Positions 1 through 6,085 of a stretch of DNA of 14,571 bases are shown here, piece by piece. Origin of the DNA: Lachnospiraceae bacterium. GTDB taxonomy: Bacteria > Bacillota > Clostridia > Lachnospirales > Lachnospiraceae. The position numbers were made by a program, and so were the translations under genes. The notes beneath the pieces are model-generated. The model was not told the DNA's origin. It saw only the letters and a list, made by a program, of their open reading frames with translations, and ran no database searches. Location of the stretch: NCBI GenBank assembly GCA_017412265.1, contig JAFPYK010000109.1, forward strand, positions 1 to 14,571. The letters are read 5' to 3'. Position 1 is the first letter of the stretch; the number at the start of each line of letters is the position of its first letter.

Positions 1-288
1 CACCTCGGCGATTTCATCCAGGACGAGAGCGTGCCGGTGCCCGCGGTGGCGGCTTCCTTCACGCTGCTGCGCGAGCAGCTGGAGGAGGTGCTCGGTACAC
101 TGACCGACCGGGAGCCGAAGGTGCTGAGGCTGCGCTTCGGCCTGGACGACGGGCGCGCAAGGACGCTGGAGGAGGTCGGCAAGGAGTTCAATGTCACCCG
201 AGAGCGGATCCGGCAGATTGAGGCGAAAGCGCTTCGCAAGCTCCGCCATCCGAGCCGGAGCCGGAAGCTGAGGGATTATCTGGAGTAA
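1..288 (+). CDS. rpoD: RNA polymerase primary sigma factor RpoD (sigma-70/sigma-A), C-terminal part, 5' end outside window
   Basis: The reading frame is open from base 1 and ends with TAA at 286-288, giving the last 95 residues of a primary sigma factor. It starts with HLGDFIQDE, typical of the RpoD region 3/4 boundary. It continues through region 4.1 (LTDREPKVLRLRFGL) and the region 4.2 helix-turn-helix (LEEVGKEFNVTRERIRQIE, about residues 62-80 of the fragment), which reads the -35 element. The C-terminus is the usual basic tail (KALRKLRHPSRSRKLRDYLE). RpoD directs core RNA polymerase to housekeeping promoters. The GTG at 31 is internal and is not a start, because the frame continues upstream to the window edge. 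The next gene (dnaG or its neighbours in many Firmicutes) would lie outside. A strong terminator follows after eight bases. Confidence 0.97.
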   Translation, partial: HLGDFIQDESVPVPAVAASFTLLREQLEEVLGTLTDREPKVLRLRFGLDDGRARTLEEVGKEFNVTRERIRQIEAKALRKLRHPSRSRKLRDYLE

Positions 289-296
289 ATAAATAC

Positions 297-379
297 AGCC
301 CCATCTGAGAATGCGGGAAAACACACTCCCATCTGAGAACACGGTAAACCGAATCGTTCTCAGATGGGGTTGTTTTTTT
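297..379 (+). terminator. rpoD intrinsic terminator with duplicated 5' arm
   Basis: The 3' arm TTCTCAGATGGGGTT (357-371) is followed by a run of seven T (373-379). It can pair with either of two upstream arms: AGCCCCATCTGAGAA (297-311; 15 pairs, one G-U) or the copy TCCCATCTGAGAAC (327-340; pairs with 356-369, loop 341-355). The downstream arm gives the tighter hairpin and the upstream arm a slightly longer stem with a large loop. It ends rpoD transcription. No gene on the - strand converges on it. Confidence 0.9.
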
Positions 380-482
380 GGGGGCCGCTCCGGGGAATTG
401 TGCAGTCTTTACAAGTTTTTTAATCCGTATTTTGTAGAAGATACCTAATGTATTATTCTTGTAATGCAACTATAATAAGCAT

Positions 483-640
483 TGTCACTTCTGATGACCA
501 GCTGGAGCACGTCTTTTATCACATCTTTCAGGTCTTGTGCCTGTCTAATCCGTTTCATCTGGAAACGTCTTGCCTCTGCTTGGATAGAATTGGGATGATA
601 TAGGTTGGGGAGAAGGAGCCGCTTGCGGCTCCTTCTTTTA
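483..640 (+). ncRNA. Candidate small RNA (unrecognised family) in the rpoD-aldolase gap
   Basis: This stretch has no convincing gene but is bounded like a small transcription unit. A perfect TATAAT lies at 471-476 with no good -35 box (alternative: TTTACA at 408-413 with a weak -10 near 431). A strong intrinsic terminator lies at 611-639. The interval can form local structure: CGTTTC/GAAACG (551-556 with 562-567, five-base loop) and a looser outer pairing of CTAATCC with GGATAG (582-587). It does not resemble 6S RNA, tmRNA, SRP RNA or a riboswitch that I recognise. It also holds a 34-codon ORF on + (494-598) and a 37-codon ORF on - (558-445), neither with a proper ribosome binding site. The terminator is the firm part; the RNA itself is inference. 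Confidence 0.3.
611..639 (+). terminator. Strong intrinsic terminator with no known gene in front
   Basis: GAAGGAGCCG (612-621) and CGGCTCCTTC (626-635) form a perfect 10-bp stem with the four-base loop CTTG. It is extended by A611-T636 and followed by TTTT (636-639). The T-tract on the + side, with no T-run on the other side, makes it a + strand terminator. Since rpoD already ends at 379, it implies a separate transcript starting between the two terminators. Confidence 0.85.
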
Positions 641-706
641 GTCTTTTCTCACAGAAAAACTACCAATAGATGATCGAAATGTTGTCAAAATTTATGCATT
701 TCCACA

Positions 707-760
707 AAAATCATGTTTTTTTTAAAAAACACTTTTCAAAACTTTTTAATGTGTTACAAT
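707..760 (+). promoter_or_regulatory. Aldolase promoter: UP-like A/T tracts plus extended -10
   Basis: The -10 box is TACAAT (755-760) with a TGn extension (TGT, 752-754). The -35 is a poor TTTTCA (733-738) at 16 bp spacing. Directly upstream, 707-730 is almost pure A and T tracts (TGTTTTTTTTAAAAAACA), as in UP elements bound by the alpha-subunit C-terminal domain and in curved DNA. An extended -10 with UP-type DNA compensates for the weak -35 and fits a highly expressed gene. The expected start is near 767, giving a leader of about 46 nt. The ATG at 759 overlaps this -10 box and cannot be the gene start. Confidence 0.75.
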
Positions 761-812
761 GATAGACGGTAAAAAGACAATTTCCATACAGATCTATTTG
801 GAGGTAAGAACA

Positions 813-1724
813 ATGTTAGTATCTTTAGCAAACATGCTGGCGGATGCCAACGAGAGAAATTATGCGGTTATCGCAGCGAACTGCTATAACTATGATTCTG
901 CTAGAGCGCTTGTAAGAGCTGCCGAGCTGAAGAGATCCCCGCTGATCATCAACATCGCTGAGGGTCATATGAAGAGATGGATCAAGAGAGACACCCTTGC
1001 TCTTGAGATCGGACCGATGTGTGATGCCGCGACCGTTCCGGTCTGCATCAACCTGGACCATGGCTTTACCTGGGACGTGATCGTCTCCTGCGTTGCCAAC
1101 GGCTTTACTTCTGTTATGGCTGACTCTTCTTCTTTCCCTTATGAGGAGAACATCGCAAGAACCAAGAAGGTTGTCGACGTTGCTCATGCACGCGGCGTCT
1201 CTGTTGAGGCTGAGCTGGGCCATGTAGGCCAGGGAACCAATGCAGTGGAAGATACCGTATCCAACTTAACCGATCCTTCTCAGGCTGCTGATTTCGTGGA
1301 GAAGACCGGCGTTGACGCTCTGGCTGTTGCTGTCGGTACCGCTCACGGCGAGTATCCTGCAGATTTCGTACCGCATCTTGATTTCGACCGCATCAAAGAG
1401 ATCAAGGCTGCCTGCCCGATCCCGCTGGTACTTCACGGCGGTTCCGGTTCCGGCGATGAGAACCTTGCTCATGCTGCGAAGATCGGTATCAACAAGATCA
1501 ACATCTTCACCGACAACCAGGCAAATGCCCGCACGAAGATCTATGCGGCGATGGAAGAGAACAAGAAGATGTATCCGCTGGATATGTTCGAGGTTATCTA
1601 CGAAGGCATTACCGAGAAGACCTGCTACTTCATGGATCTGTTCGGGTCTACCGGCAAGGCAGACGACGGCAAGTTCGAGAAGTTCGTTCCGAAGAAGCCT
1701 CTTCCGATGTTTGGAGATCTGTAA
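813..1724 (+). CDS. Class II ketose-bisphosphate aldolase (fructose/tagatose-bisphosphate aldolase family)
   Basis: This 303-residue Zn-dependent class II aldolase cleaves a ketose 1,6-bisphosphate to dihydroxyacetone phosphate and an aldehyde phosphate in the cytoplasm. Family landmarks are all present: catalytic Asp82 and Zn ligand His83 in NLDHGF, Glu134 in VEAELGHVG, His178 in GTAHGEY, His208 in LVLHGGSGSG, and the phosphate-binding NKINIFTD at about 227-234. Numbering matches tagatose-bisphosphate aldolases closely. The N-terminus is unlike the standard clostridial Fba, so fructose- versus tagatose-bisphosphate cannot be settled. The ATG at 813 was chosen because GGAGG (800-804) lies 8 nt upstream; a longer frame from 759 would overlap the promoter. 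Codons favour GTT, GCT, TCT and AGA, unlike the GC-rich kinase genes, which suggests very high expression and a central glycolytic role. It is monocistronic, with its own promoter and terminator, next to four PfkB sugar kinases. Confidence 0.93.
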   Translation: MLVSLANMLADANERNYAVIAANCYNYDSARALVRAAELKRSPLIINIAEGHMKRWIKRDTLALEIGPMCDAATVPVCINLDHGFTWDVIVSCVANGFTSVMADSSSFPYEENIARTKKVVDVAHARGVSVEAELGHVGQGTNAVEDTVSNLTDPSQAADFVEKTGVDALAVAVGTAHGEYPADFVPHLDFDRIKEIKAACPIPLVLHGGSGSGDENLAHAAKIGINKINIFTDNQANARTKIYAAMEENKKMYPLDMFEVIYEGITEKTCYFMDLFGSTGKADDGKFEKFVPKKPLPMFGDL

Positions 1725-1742
1725 TTCATAGATAGAAAATGA

Positions 1743-1772
1743 GTGACATCACGGCTTGCGCTGTGATAGAAT
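1743..1772 (+). promoter_or_regulatory. Candidate promoter for PfkB kinase 1, upstream of the aldolase terminator
   Basis: GTGACA (1743-1748) and TAGAAT (1767-1772) are separated by 18 bp, and a TGn extension (TGA, 1764-1766) precedes the -10. The start would fall near 1779, immediately before the terminator hairpin at 1782-1807. Transcripts for kinase 1 would then begin with this hairpin. ATCAC/GTGAT (1748-1752 and 1763-1767) form a 5-bp inverted repeat between the boxes and could be an operator. No other promoter is visible before kinase 1. Confidence 0.45.
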
Positions 1773-1781
1773 ATGACTCAG

Positions 1782-1810
1782 AAGCCCTGCGTTTCGGCGC
1801 AGGGCTTTTT
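1782..1810 (+). terminator. Aldolase intrinsic terminator
   Basis: AAGCCCTGCG (1782-1791) pairs perfectly with CGCAGGGCTT (1798-1807) around the six-base loop TTTCGG. A run of five T (1806-1810) follows. It ends aldolase transcription 58 nt after the stop and may act as a read-through valve or 5' hairpin for kinase 1. Confidence 0.9.
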
Positions 1811-1836
1811 GCGAGAATGAGAAAGGAACCGGATAG

Positions 1837-2778
1837 ATGAAGGATTTGGATGTATTGTGCGTGGGCGGCATGGTCTGCGACCTGCTGCTTTCTCCTGTTG
1901 GTAAGTTTATTTTTGATGAGGACAAGTCGGAGCTGGAGCTTCTGGAGCAGAAGCTGGGCGGCGACGCGGCCAACGAGGCGATCATCTTCGGCCGTTACGG
2001 CATGAAGGTCGGCCTGGCTGGCGAGATGGGCGATGATATGACCGGCAACGGCCTGATCGAGTATATGCACCAGAGCGGTGTGGACACGTCCAACATCTGC
2101 AGGCGCGGCAAGACGAGAACCAGTGTCGTGATGATCCAGGCCAACGGCGACCGCAATTTCCTGACGTACGGGCGCAACACCCAGACCTTCTGCCTGAAGG
2201 ATCTGTCGATGGAGCAGCTTGCGCACACGCGGATGGTCTCGATCGGAAGCATTCATATCCTTCCGACGCTGGATCCGGACCTTCCGGAGTATCTGAAGAG
2301 AGCGCAGGAAGCCGGGGTTCTGACCGCGGCGGATATGATGAAGCGGGATCCCAGAGTGCCGGAGGTGGATATGCAGGGGATCGTCGCGCACTGTGATTAT
2401 TTCCTGCCGAGCTACATCGAGGCGCTCGAGCTGACCGGCAAGGAAGTGCCGGAGGAGCAGGCAGACGTCTTCCTCTCCTGGGGCGCGAAGAATGTGGTGA
2501 TCAAGCTCGGTGAGGACGGCTGCCTCGTGCGCAACGCGAATGAGTGCTTCCGCACACCGATCTATAAGACCACGCGTGTCGTGGACACCACGGGCGCGGG
2601 CGATAATTTCGTCGCCAGCTTCCTGACCGGCGTGTTAAAGGGCTGGGATCTGAAGAAGTGCTCGGAGTTCGCGGCGGCAGCGGGCAGCATCTGCGTCGAG
2701 AAGGTCGGCGCGACCGCGGCGATCGAGAGCCTGGAGCAGGTGGAGAACCGGATGAAGGAGCAGGGCCGGTACCGCTGA
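1837..2778 (+). CDS. PfkB-family carbohydrate kinase 1 (ribokinase-like)
   Basis: This 313-residue cytoplasmic sugar kinase transfers phosphate from ATP to a sugar or sugar-phosphate hydroxyl. The N-terminal VGGMVCD carries the substrate-binding Asp typical of the family. PfkB signature 1 is GGDAANEA (from residue 41). Signature 2 is DTTGAGDNF (from residue 250), with Asp256 the likely catalytic base and GAGD the anion hole. The nucleotide-side motif is VVIKLGEDGC. Length is normal for the family. AAGGA (1823-1827) lies 9 nt before ATG. It is most like kinase 2: both share DLDVLCVGG near the N-terminus and LTGVLKGWDLKKC near the C-terminus, nearly identical even at DNA level. The substrate is not predictable; ribokinase, fructokinase and ketogluconate kinase activities all occur in this fold. 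It lies 31 nt ahead of the reductase gene, so the two are probably co-transcribed. Confidence 0.93.
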   Translation: MKDLDVLCVGGMVCDLLLSPVGKFIFDEDKSELELLEQKLGGDAANEAIIFGRYGMKVGLAGEMGDDMTGNGLIEYMHQSGVDTSNICRRGKTRTSVVMIQANGDRNFLTYGRNTQTFCLKDLSMEQLAHTRMVSIGSIHILPTLDPDLPEYLKRAQEAGVLTAADMMKRDPRVPEVDMQGIVAHCDYFLPSYIEALELTGKEVPEEQADVFLSWGAKNVVIKLGEDGCLVRNANECFRTPIYKTTRVVDTTGAGDNFVASFLTGVLKGWDLKKCSEFAAAAGSICVEKVGATAAIESLEQVENRMKEQGRYR

Positions 2779-2809
2779 GCGGCCGGCGGGAAAGAAAGGG
2801 GTAAATCAT

Positions 2810-3934
2810 ATGGAGAAGTATCTTGGTGAGAACACGAGAAAGCTTGGCTTCGGCCTGATGCGTCTGCCCAAGGAGAATGACGTGATCGACGTCGAGCAGG
2901 TGAAGGTCATGGTGGACCGTTTCCTCGAGGCGGGCTTCACGTATTTTGATACGGCGTGGGCTTACGGCGGCAGCGAGGAGGCCATGAAGGAGGCGCTGAT
3001 TAAGCGCTATCCGAGAGACCAGTACACGGTGGCCACGAAGCTTGCGGCCTGGATCGGCTGCAAGACGAAGGAAGACGCGATGGCGCAGTTTGACACGTCG
3101 CTGGAGCGCAGCGGGGCGGGATATTTTGACTATTACCTGCTGCACAACCTGGGCGAGCACCGCACGAAGTTTTTCGATGATTTTGATATGTGGAACTTCG
3201 CGAAGGAGCTGAAGGCGTCCGGCAAGGTCCGCCACATCGGTTTCTCCTTCCATTCGACGCCGGAGGAGCTGGAGGAGATCCTGATCGCTCATCCGGAGGC
3301 AGAGTTCGTGCAGCTGCAGATCAACTACGCGGACTGGGAGGATCCCGGGATCCAGTCCCGTGCCTGCTATGAGATGGCCCGCAAGTATGACAAGCCGGTC
3401 GTCATCATGGAGCCCCTGAAGGGCGGCCTGCTGGCGACGCCTCCGGAGGCGGTGGCCAAGATCTTCAAGGAGGCGAATCCCGACGCGCTTCTTCCGAGCT
3501 GGGGCATCCGTTTCGCGGCAAGCCTGCCGGGTGTGATCACGGTCCTGTCGGGCATGAGCAGCGTCCAGCAGATGGAGCAGAATCTTTCTTACATGAAGGA
3601 TTTCAAGCCTCTGTCCGAGGAGGAGCAGGCGACGGTCGCGGAGGCGAGAAGAGTGATGGCATCTCTTCCGATCATCCCGTGCACGTCCTGCAACTACTGC
3701 GCGAAGGTATGTCCGATGAATATCGGAATCTCGGGTACATTTACCGCGAGAAATGTGCTGGCTATCTACAACAACGCGTATGTGGCCGGGCGCAGGCACA
3801 GCTGGCTGGTGGACCAGCACAACAAAGCCCGCGCGACCGAGTGCATCCACTGCTACGCGTGCGTCGAGGTGTGCCCGCAGCACATCCAGATCCCGGAGCG
3901 GCTGGAGGAGTGCGTGGAGGCGCTGAAGCTGTAA
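2810..3934 (+). CDS. Aldo/keto reductase with C-terminal two-[4Fe-4S] ferredoxin domain
   Basis: This 374-residue protein has an N-terminal aldo/keto reductase barrel (about 1-280) and a ferredoxin-like tail. The catalytic tetrad is complete: Asp47 and Tyr52 in FDTAWAYGG, Lys77 in VATKLA, His112 in YLLHNLG. The tail has two C-x2-C-x2-C-x3-C-P motifs, CTSCNYCAKVCP (from residue 291) and CIHCYACVEVCP (from residue 345), each expected to hold one [4Fe-4S] cluster. This matches the predicted oxidoreductases (COG1453 type) common in Clostridia, whose substrates are mostly unknown. NAD(P)H or ferredoxin could be the electron partner. AAAGGGG (2795-2801) lies 8 nt before ATG. It sits between PfkB kinases 1 and 2 and is followed by a terminator, so it likely works with kinase 1, perhaps reducing a sugar-derived carbonyl; that role is inference. 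Confidence 0.92.
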   Translation: MEKYLGENTRKLGFGLMRLPKENDVIDVEQVKVMVDRFLEAGFTYFDTAWAYGGSEEAMKEALIKRYPRDQYTVATKLAAWIGCKTKEDAMAQFDTSLERSGAGYFDYYLLHNLGEHRTKFFDDFDMWNFAKELKASGKVRHIGFSFHSTPEELEEILIAHPEAEFVQLQINYADWEDPGIQSRACYEMARKYDKPVVIMEPLKGGLLATPPEAVAKIFKEANPDALLPSWGIRFAASLPGVITVLSGMSSVQQMEQNLSYMKDFKPLSEEEQATVAEARRVMASLPIIPCTSCNYCAKVCPMNIGISGTFTARNVLAIYNNAYVAGRRHSWLVDQHNKARATECIHCYACVEVCPQHIQIPERLEECVEALKL

Positions 3935-3968
3935 GATATGTGACTGATCTGCCGCGCGAGCGGCACGT

Positions 3969-3998
3969 AAGGAGCTTCTTCGGAGGCTCCTTTTTTTT
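3969..3998 (+). terminator. Terminator after the kinase 1-reductase unit (UUCG tetraloop)
   Basis: AAGGAGCTTC (3969-3978) pairs with GAGGCTCCTT (3983-3992), ten pairs with one G-U, closed by a C(UUCG)G tetraloop (3979-3982). A run of eight T (3991-3998) follows. This is a textbook intrinsic terminator and separates the kinase 1-reductase unit from kinases 2-4. Confidence 0.95.
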
Positions 3999-4041
3999 CG
4001 CGCAAATTGGTCATGCCGGGGCAAATGTGTCGCTGCTTTGC

Positions 4042-4070
4042 TTGTACATTTCCCCGCTCTATGGTAAAAT
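4042..4070 (+). promoter_or_regulatory. Sigma-A promoter for the kinase 2-3-4 operon
   Basis: TTGTAC (4042-4047) and TAAAAT (4065-4070) are 17 bp apart, with a TGG extension before the -10 (4062-4064). The expected start is near 4077, leaving a leader of about 60 nt that contains a stable hairpin. The same TGGTAAAAT core recurs at 13182-13190. Confidence 0.8.
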
Positions 4071-4087
4071 AAACTTCAAATGGGCAG

Positions 4088-4109
4088 TGCCGAAGGAGAC
4101 GCTTCGGCA
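4088..4109 (+). other. Stem-loop in the leader of the kinase 2 operon
   Basis: TGCCGAAG (4088-4095) and CTTCGGCA (4102-4109) form a perfect 8-bp stem with loop GAGACG. Only four T follow, six bases later, so it is a poor terminator. It may stabilise the mRNA 5' end or bind a regulator. An AAGGAG sequence (4093-4098), resembling a ribosome binding site, is partly buried in the stem, but the real site lies at 4125-4131. Confidence 0.55.
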
Positions 4110-4137
4110 GAAGAGTTTTATCCCAAGGAGGGGCAAG

Positions 4138-5094
4138 ATGGCTAGAGATCTGGATGTTTTGTGCGTGGGCGGCCTGGTCTGCGATTTTATGATCCGGCCG
4201 GTGGACGCGGGTGTATTTACCCGTGAGGTCAGCTATATGGATGCCGCGGAGAGCAATGTCGGCGGCGACGCGGCGAACGAATCGATCGTTATGGGCAAGC
4301 TTGGCAGCCGTGTGGCGATCCTGGCGGAGATCGGCGATGACGGGACGGCCAATGAGCTGCGGTCTGTCTTCGCGAAGGCGGGTGTGAACACGGATCACCT
4401 GGTGGTCCGGAAGAATAAAAAGACGCGCACCAATATCGTTCTGATCCGGCCGGACGGCGAGCGGCATTTCGTGATCTTCCCGAATGACTTTGACGAGTTC
4501 TGCGGGGATGATCTGGACTATGAGCTGCTCCCGCAGGCGAAGATCGTCTCGATCGGCAGCATTCATCACCTGCCGCTCCTGGACCCGGCGATCCCCGGCT
4601 ACTTAAAGGCCGCGAAGGAGGCGGGCTGCATCACCAGCGCGGACATGTGCCCGAACCTGGGCAACACGCCGGAGGAGATGGTGATCGAGAGCTGCAAGTA
4701 TCTGGACTACCTGATCCCGAGCGAGGGAGAGATGAGAGACCTCTTCGGCGAGAACTGGACGCCGGAGGAGGCGGCCAGGACGCTTCGTTCCTGGGGCGTG
4801 AAGAATGTGGTCATCAAGCTCGGCGGCAAGGGCTGCTATATCTTCAACGATACGTACGACGAGAGAGTGCCTGCCTTCCCCGCGAAGGCGATCGATACGA
4901 CCGGCGCGGGCGACAGCTTCGCCGGAGGCTTCCTGACCGGCGTGCTTAAGGGCTGGGATCTTAAGAAATGCGCGATCTTCGGCTCTGCGACCGGATGTCT
5001 CGCCGTGCAGGCGATCGGTGCGAACACGGGCGTGAAGAGCTATGAGCAGGCGCTTGCGGTCGCGAGAACGAGCCCGGACTGGAGAGATGAATGA
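4138..5094 (+). CDS. PfkB-family carbohydrate kinase 2
   Basis: This is a 318-residue ribokinase-fold kinase. Substrate-side VGGLVCD lies near the N-terminus, GGDAANES is signature 1, VVIKLGGKGC lies on the nucleotide side, and DTTGAGDSF starts at residue 253 (Asp259 the likely catalytic base). The ATG at 4138 was chosen over a longer in-frame reading from 3679, because AAGGAGG (4125-4131) lies 6 nt upstream and the upstream stretch runs through a terminator and the promoter. It is the closest relative of kinase 1 in the window, sharing the DLDVLCVGG start and LTGVLKGWDLKKC, which points to duplication or gene conversion. It contains PNDFDEFCGDD where kinase 1 has GRNTQTFCLKD, in the region that usually forms part of the substrate lid, so substrates may differ. 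Its stop overlaps the kinase 3 start (ATGA), so the two are translationally coupled. Confidence 0.93.
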   Translation: MARDLDVLCVGGLVCDFMIRPVDAGVFTREVSYMDAAESNVGGDAANESIVMGKLGSRVAILAEIGDDGTANELRSVFAKAGVNTDHLVVRKNKKTRTNIVLIRPDGERHFVIFPNDFDEFCGDDLDYELLPQAKIVSIGSIHHLPLLDPAIPGYLKAAKEAGCITSADMCPNLGNTPEEMVIESCKYLDYLIPSEGEMRDLFGENWTPEEAARTLRSWGVKNVVIKLGGKGCYIFNDTYDERVPAFPAKAIDTTGAGDSFAGGFLTGVLKGWDLKKCAIFGSATGCLAVQAIGANTGVKSYEQALAVARTSPDWRDE

Positions 5095-6032
5095 CGATGA
5101 ATCAGCCTTACGATATTGTCTGTATCGGCTGTATGGTGGAGGATCTTCTTCTGTCAGACGTGCCGAAGGATTTTTATCTGAGGGATACGATCTTCCTGCA
5201 GAAGATGGAGAGCAACATCGGCGGGGACGCGGCGAACCAGGCGGTCATCTCGGCGCACCTGGGCAACCGCACGGCGCTGGTGTCGGAGCGCGGGGCGGAC
5301 GGCTCCGGGCAGTGGCTCCATGAGTTTCTGACGCGGGAGGGCGTGGACACCTCGATGATTGAAGTGGTGCCCGGCAGGCGCACGCCGACCAGCGTGCTCG
5401 CGATCACGGACGGTGACCGGCACGCGATGATCCTGCCGCTCTCGGAGACCGGCTACGGGCGGCCGGAGTTGGACTACGGGATCCTGGACCGGACGAAGGC
5501 CGTGAGCATCGGAAGCATGAAGATGTATCCGAGGCTGGATGAGCAGCTGCCGGCGTTTTTCCGGGCAGCCCGGGAGAAGGGCGTGATTACGGCCGGCGAC
5601 GTGATGCAGAAGAAGGGGCCGGATACGCTGCGCGAGGTCTATCCTTACCTGGATTATTTCTTCCCGAACGAGACGGAAGGAGAAGAGGTGACCGGGGAGA
5701 GCGACCCGGAGAAGATGGCAGAGAAGCTCCTCTCCTGGGGCGTCGGCTGCGCGGTGATCAAGCTGGGCGGCAAGGGCTGCTACGTCAATGACGGCCGGGA
5801 GGCATTCTATGTGCCGGCCAGGCGCGTGGAGGCGGTCGATACGACCGGAGCCGGCGATAATTTCGTGGCCGGATTCCTGACCGCGCTGGTCCACGGGCTG
5901 AACCACAGGCGGGCGGCGGAGTTTGCGACCGTGGTCAGCAGCATCTGCGTGCAGCATATCGGGACGACGACGGGCGTGAAGAACCTTCGCCAGGTGCTTG
6001 ACGTGCTGGGCTGGGAGAGTCTCGCAGAGTAA
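5091..6032 (+). CDS. PfkB-family carbohydrate kinase 3 (most divergent copy)
   Basis: This 313-residue kinase has GGDAANQA (signature 1) and DTTGAGDNF (from residue 250; Asp256 the likely catalytic base), so it should be active. It departs from its neighbours at places usually near the sugar: GCMVED instead of GG(L/M)V(C/Q)D, and GADGSG where the others have GDD. Its lid region is also different (LPLSETGYG). The ATG at 5091 overlaps the kinase 2 stop by four bases; GGAG (5081-5084) lies 6 nt upstream. A second ATG at 5097 would also work and drop two residues. It shares SDPEKMAEKLLSWG-like sequence with kinase 4 (TDPEKMADMLLTWG), suggesting kinases 3 and 4 are one sub-pair and 1 and 2 another. 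Substrate unknown. Confidence 0.92.
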   Translation: MTMNQPYDIVCIGCMVEDLLLSDVPKDFYLRDTIFLQKMESNIGGDAANQAVISAHLGNRTALVSERGADGSGQWLHEFLTREGVDTSMIEVVPGRRTPTSVLAITDGDRHAMILPLSETGYGRPELDYGILDRTKAVSIGSMKMYPRLDEQLPAFFRAAREKGVITAGDVMQKKGPDTLREVYPYLDYFFPNETEGEEVTGESDPEKMAEKLLSWGVGCAVIKLGGKGCYVNDGREAFYVPARRVEAVDTTGAGDNFVAGFLTALVHGLNHRRAAEFATVVSSICVQHIGTTTGVKNLRQVLDVLGWESLAE

Positions 6033-6085
6033 CAAGTGAATAAGCCGCACAGGCGGCAGAGATATCAGAGGAAGGATGTTAGATT

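Noticed and set aside
297..369. CRISPR-like or mobile-element repeat
   Set aside because: CCCATCTGAGAA occurs only twice directly plus once inverted and ends in a T-run, so it is a terminator and not an array or an IS end.
494..598. 34-codon ORF on + inside the candidate small RNA
   Set aside because: It has no ribosome binding site and its Ser/Trp/Cys-rich product looks like a random reading.
759..812. Upstream start for the aldolase
   Set aside because: The ATG at 759 overlaps the TACAAT box and has no ribosome binding site, whereas 813 has GGAGG at 8 nt.
2501..4024. 507-codon ORF on the - strand
   Set aside because: It is antisense to the end of kinase 1 and the whole reductase, both with clear family motifs. 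Its translation is rich in Arg, Leu and His with no domain, as expected for a shadow frame of GC-rich coding DNA.
3679..4137. Long N-terminal extension of kinase 2
   Set aside because: The in-frame extension runs through the reductase end, the 3969-3998 terminator and the promoter at 4042-4070; the ATG at 4138 has AAGGAGG.
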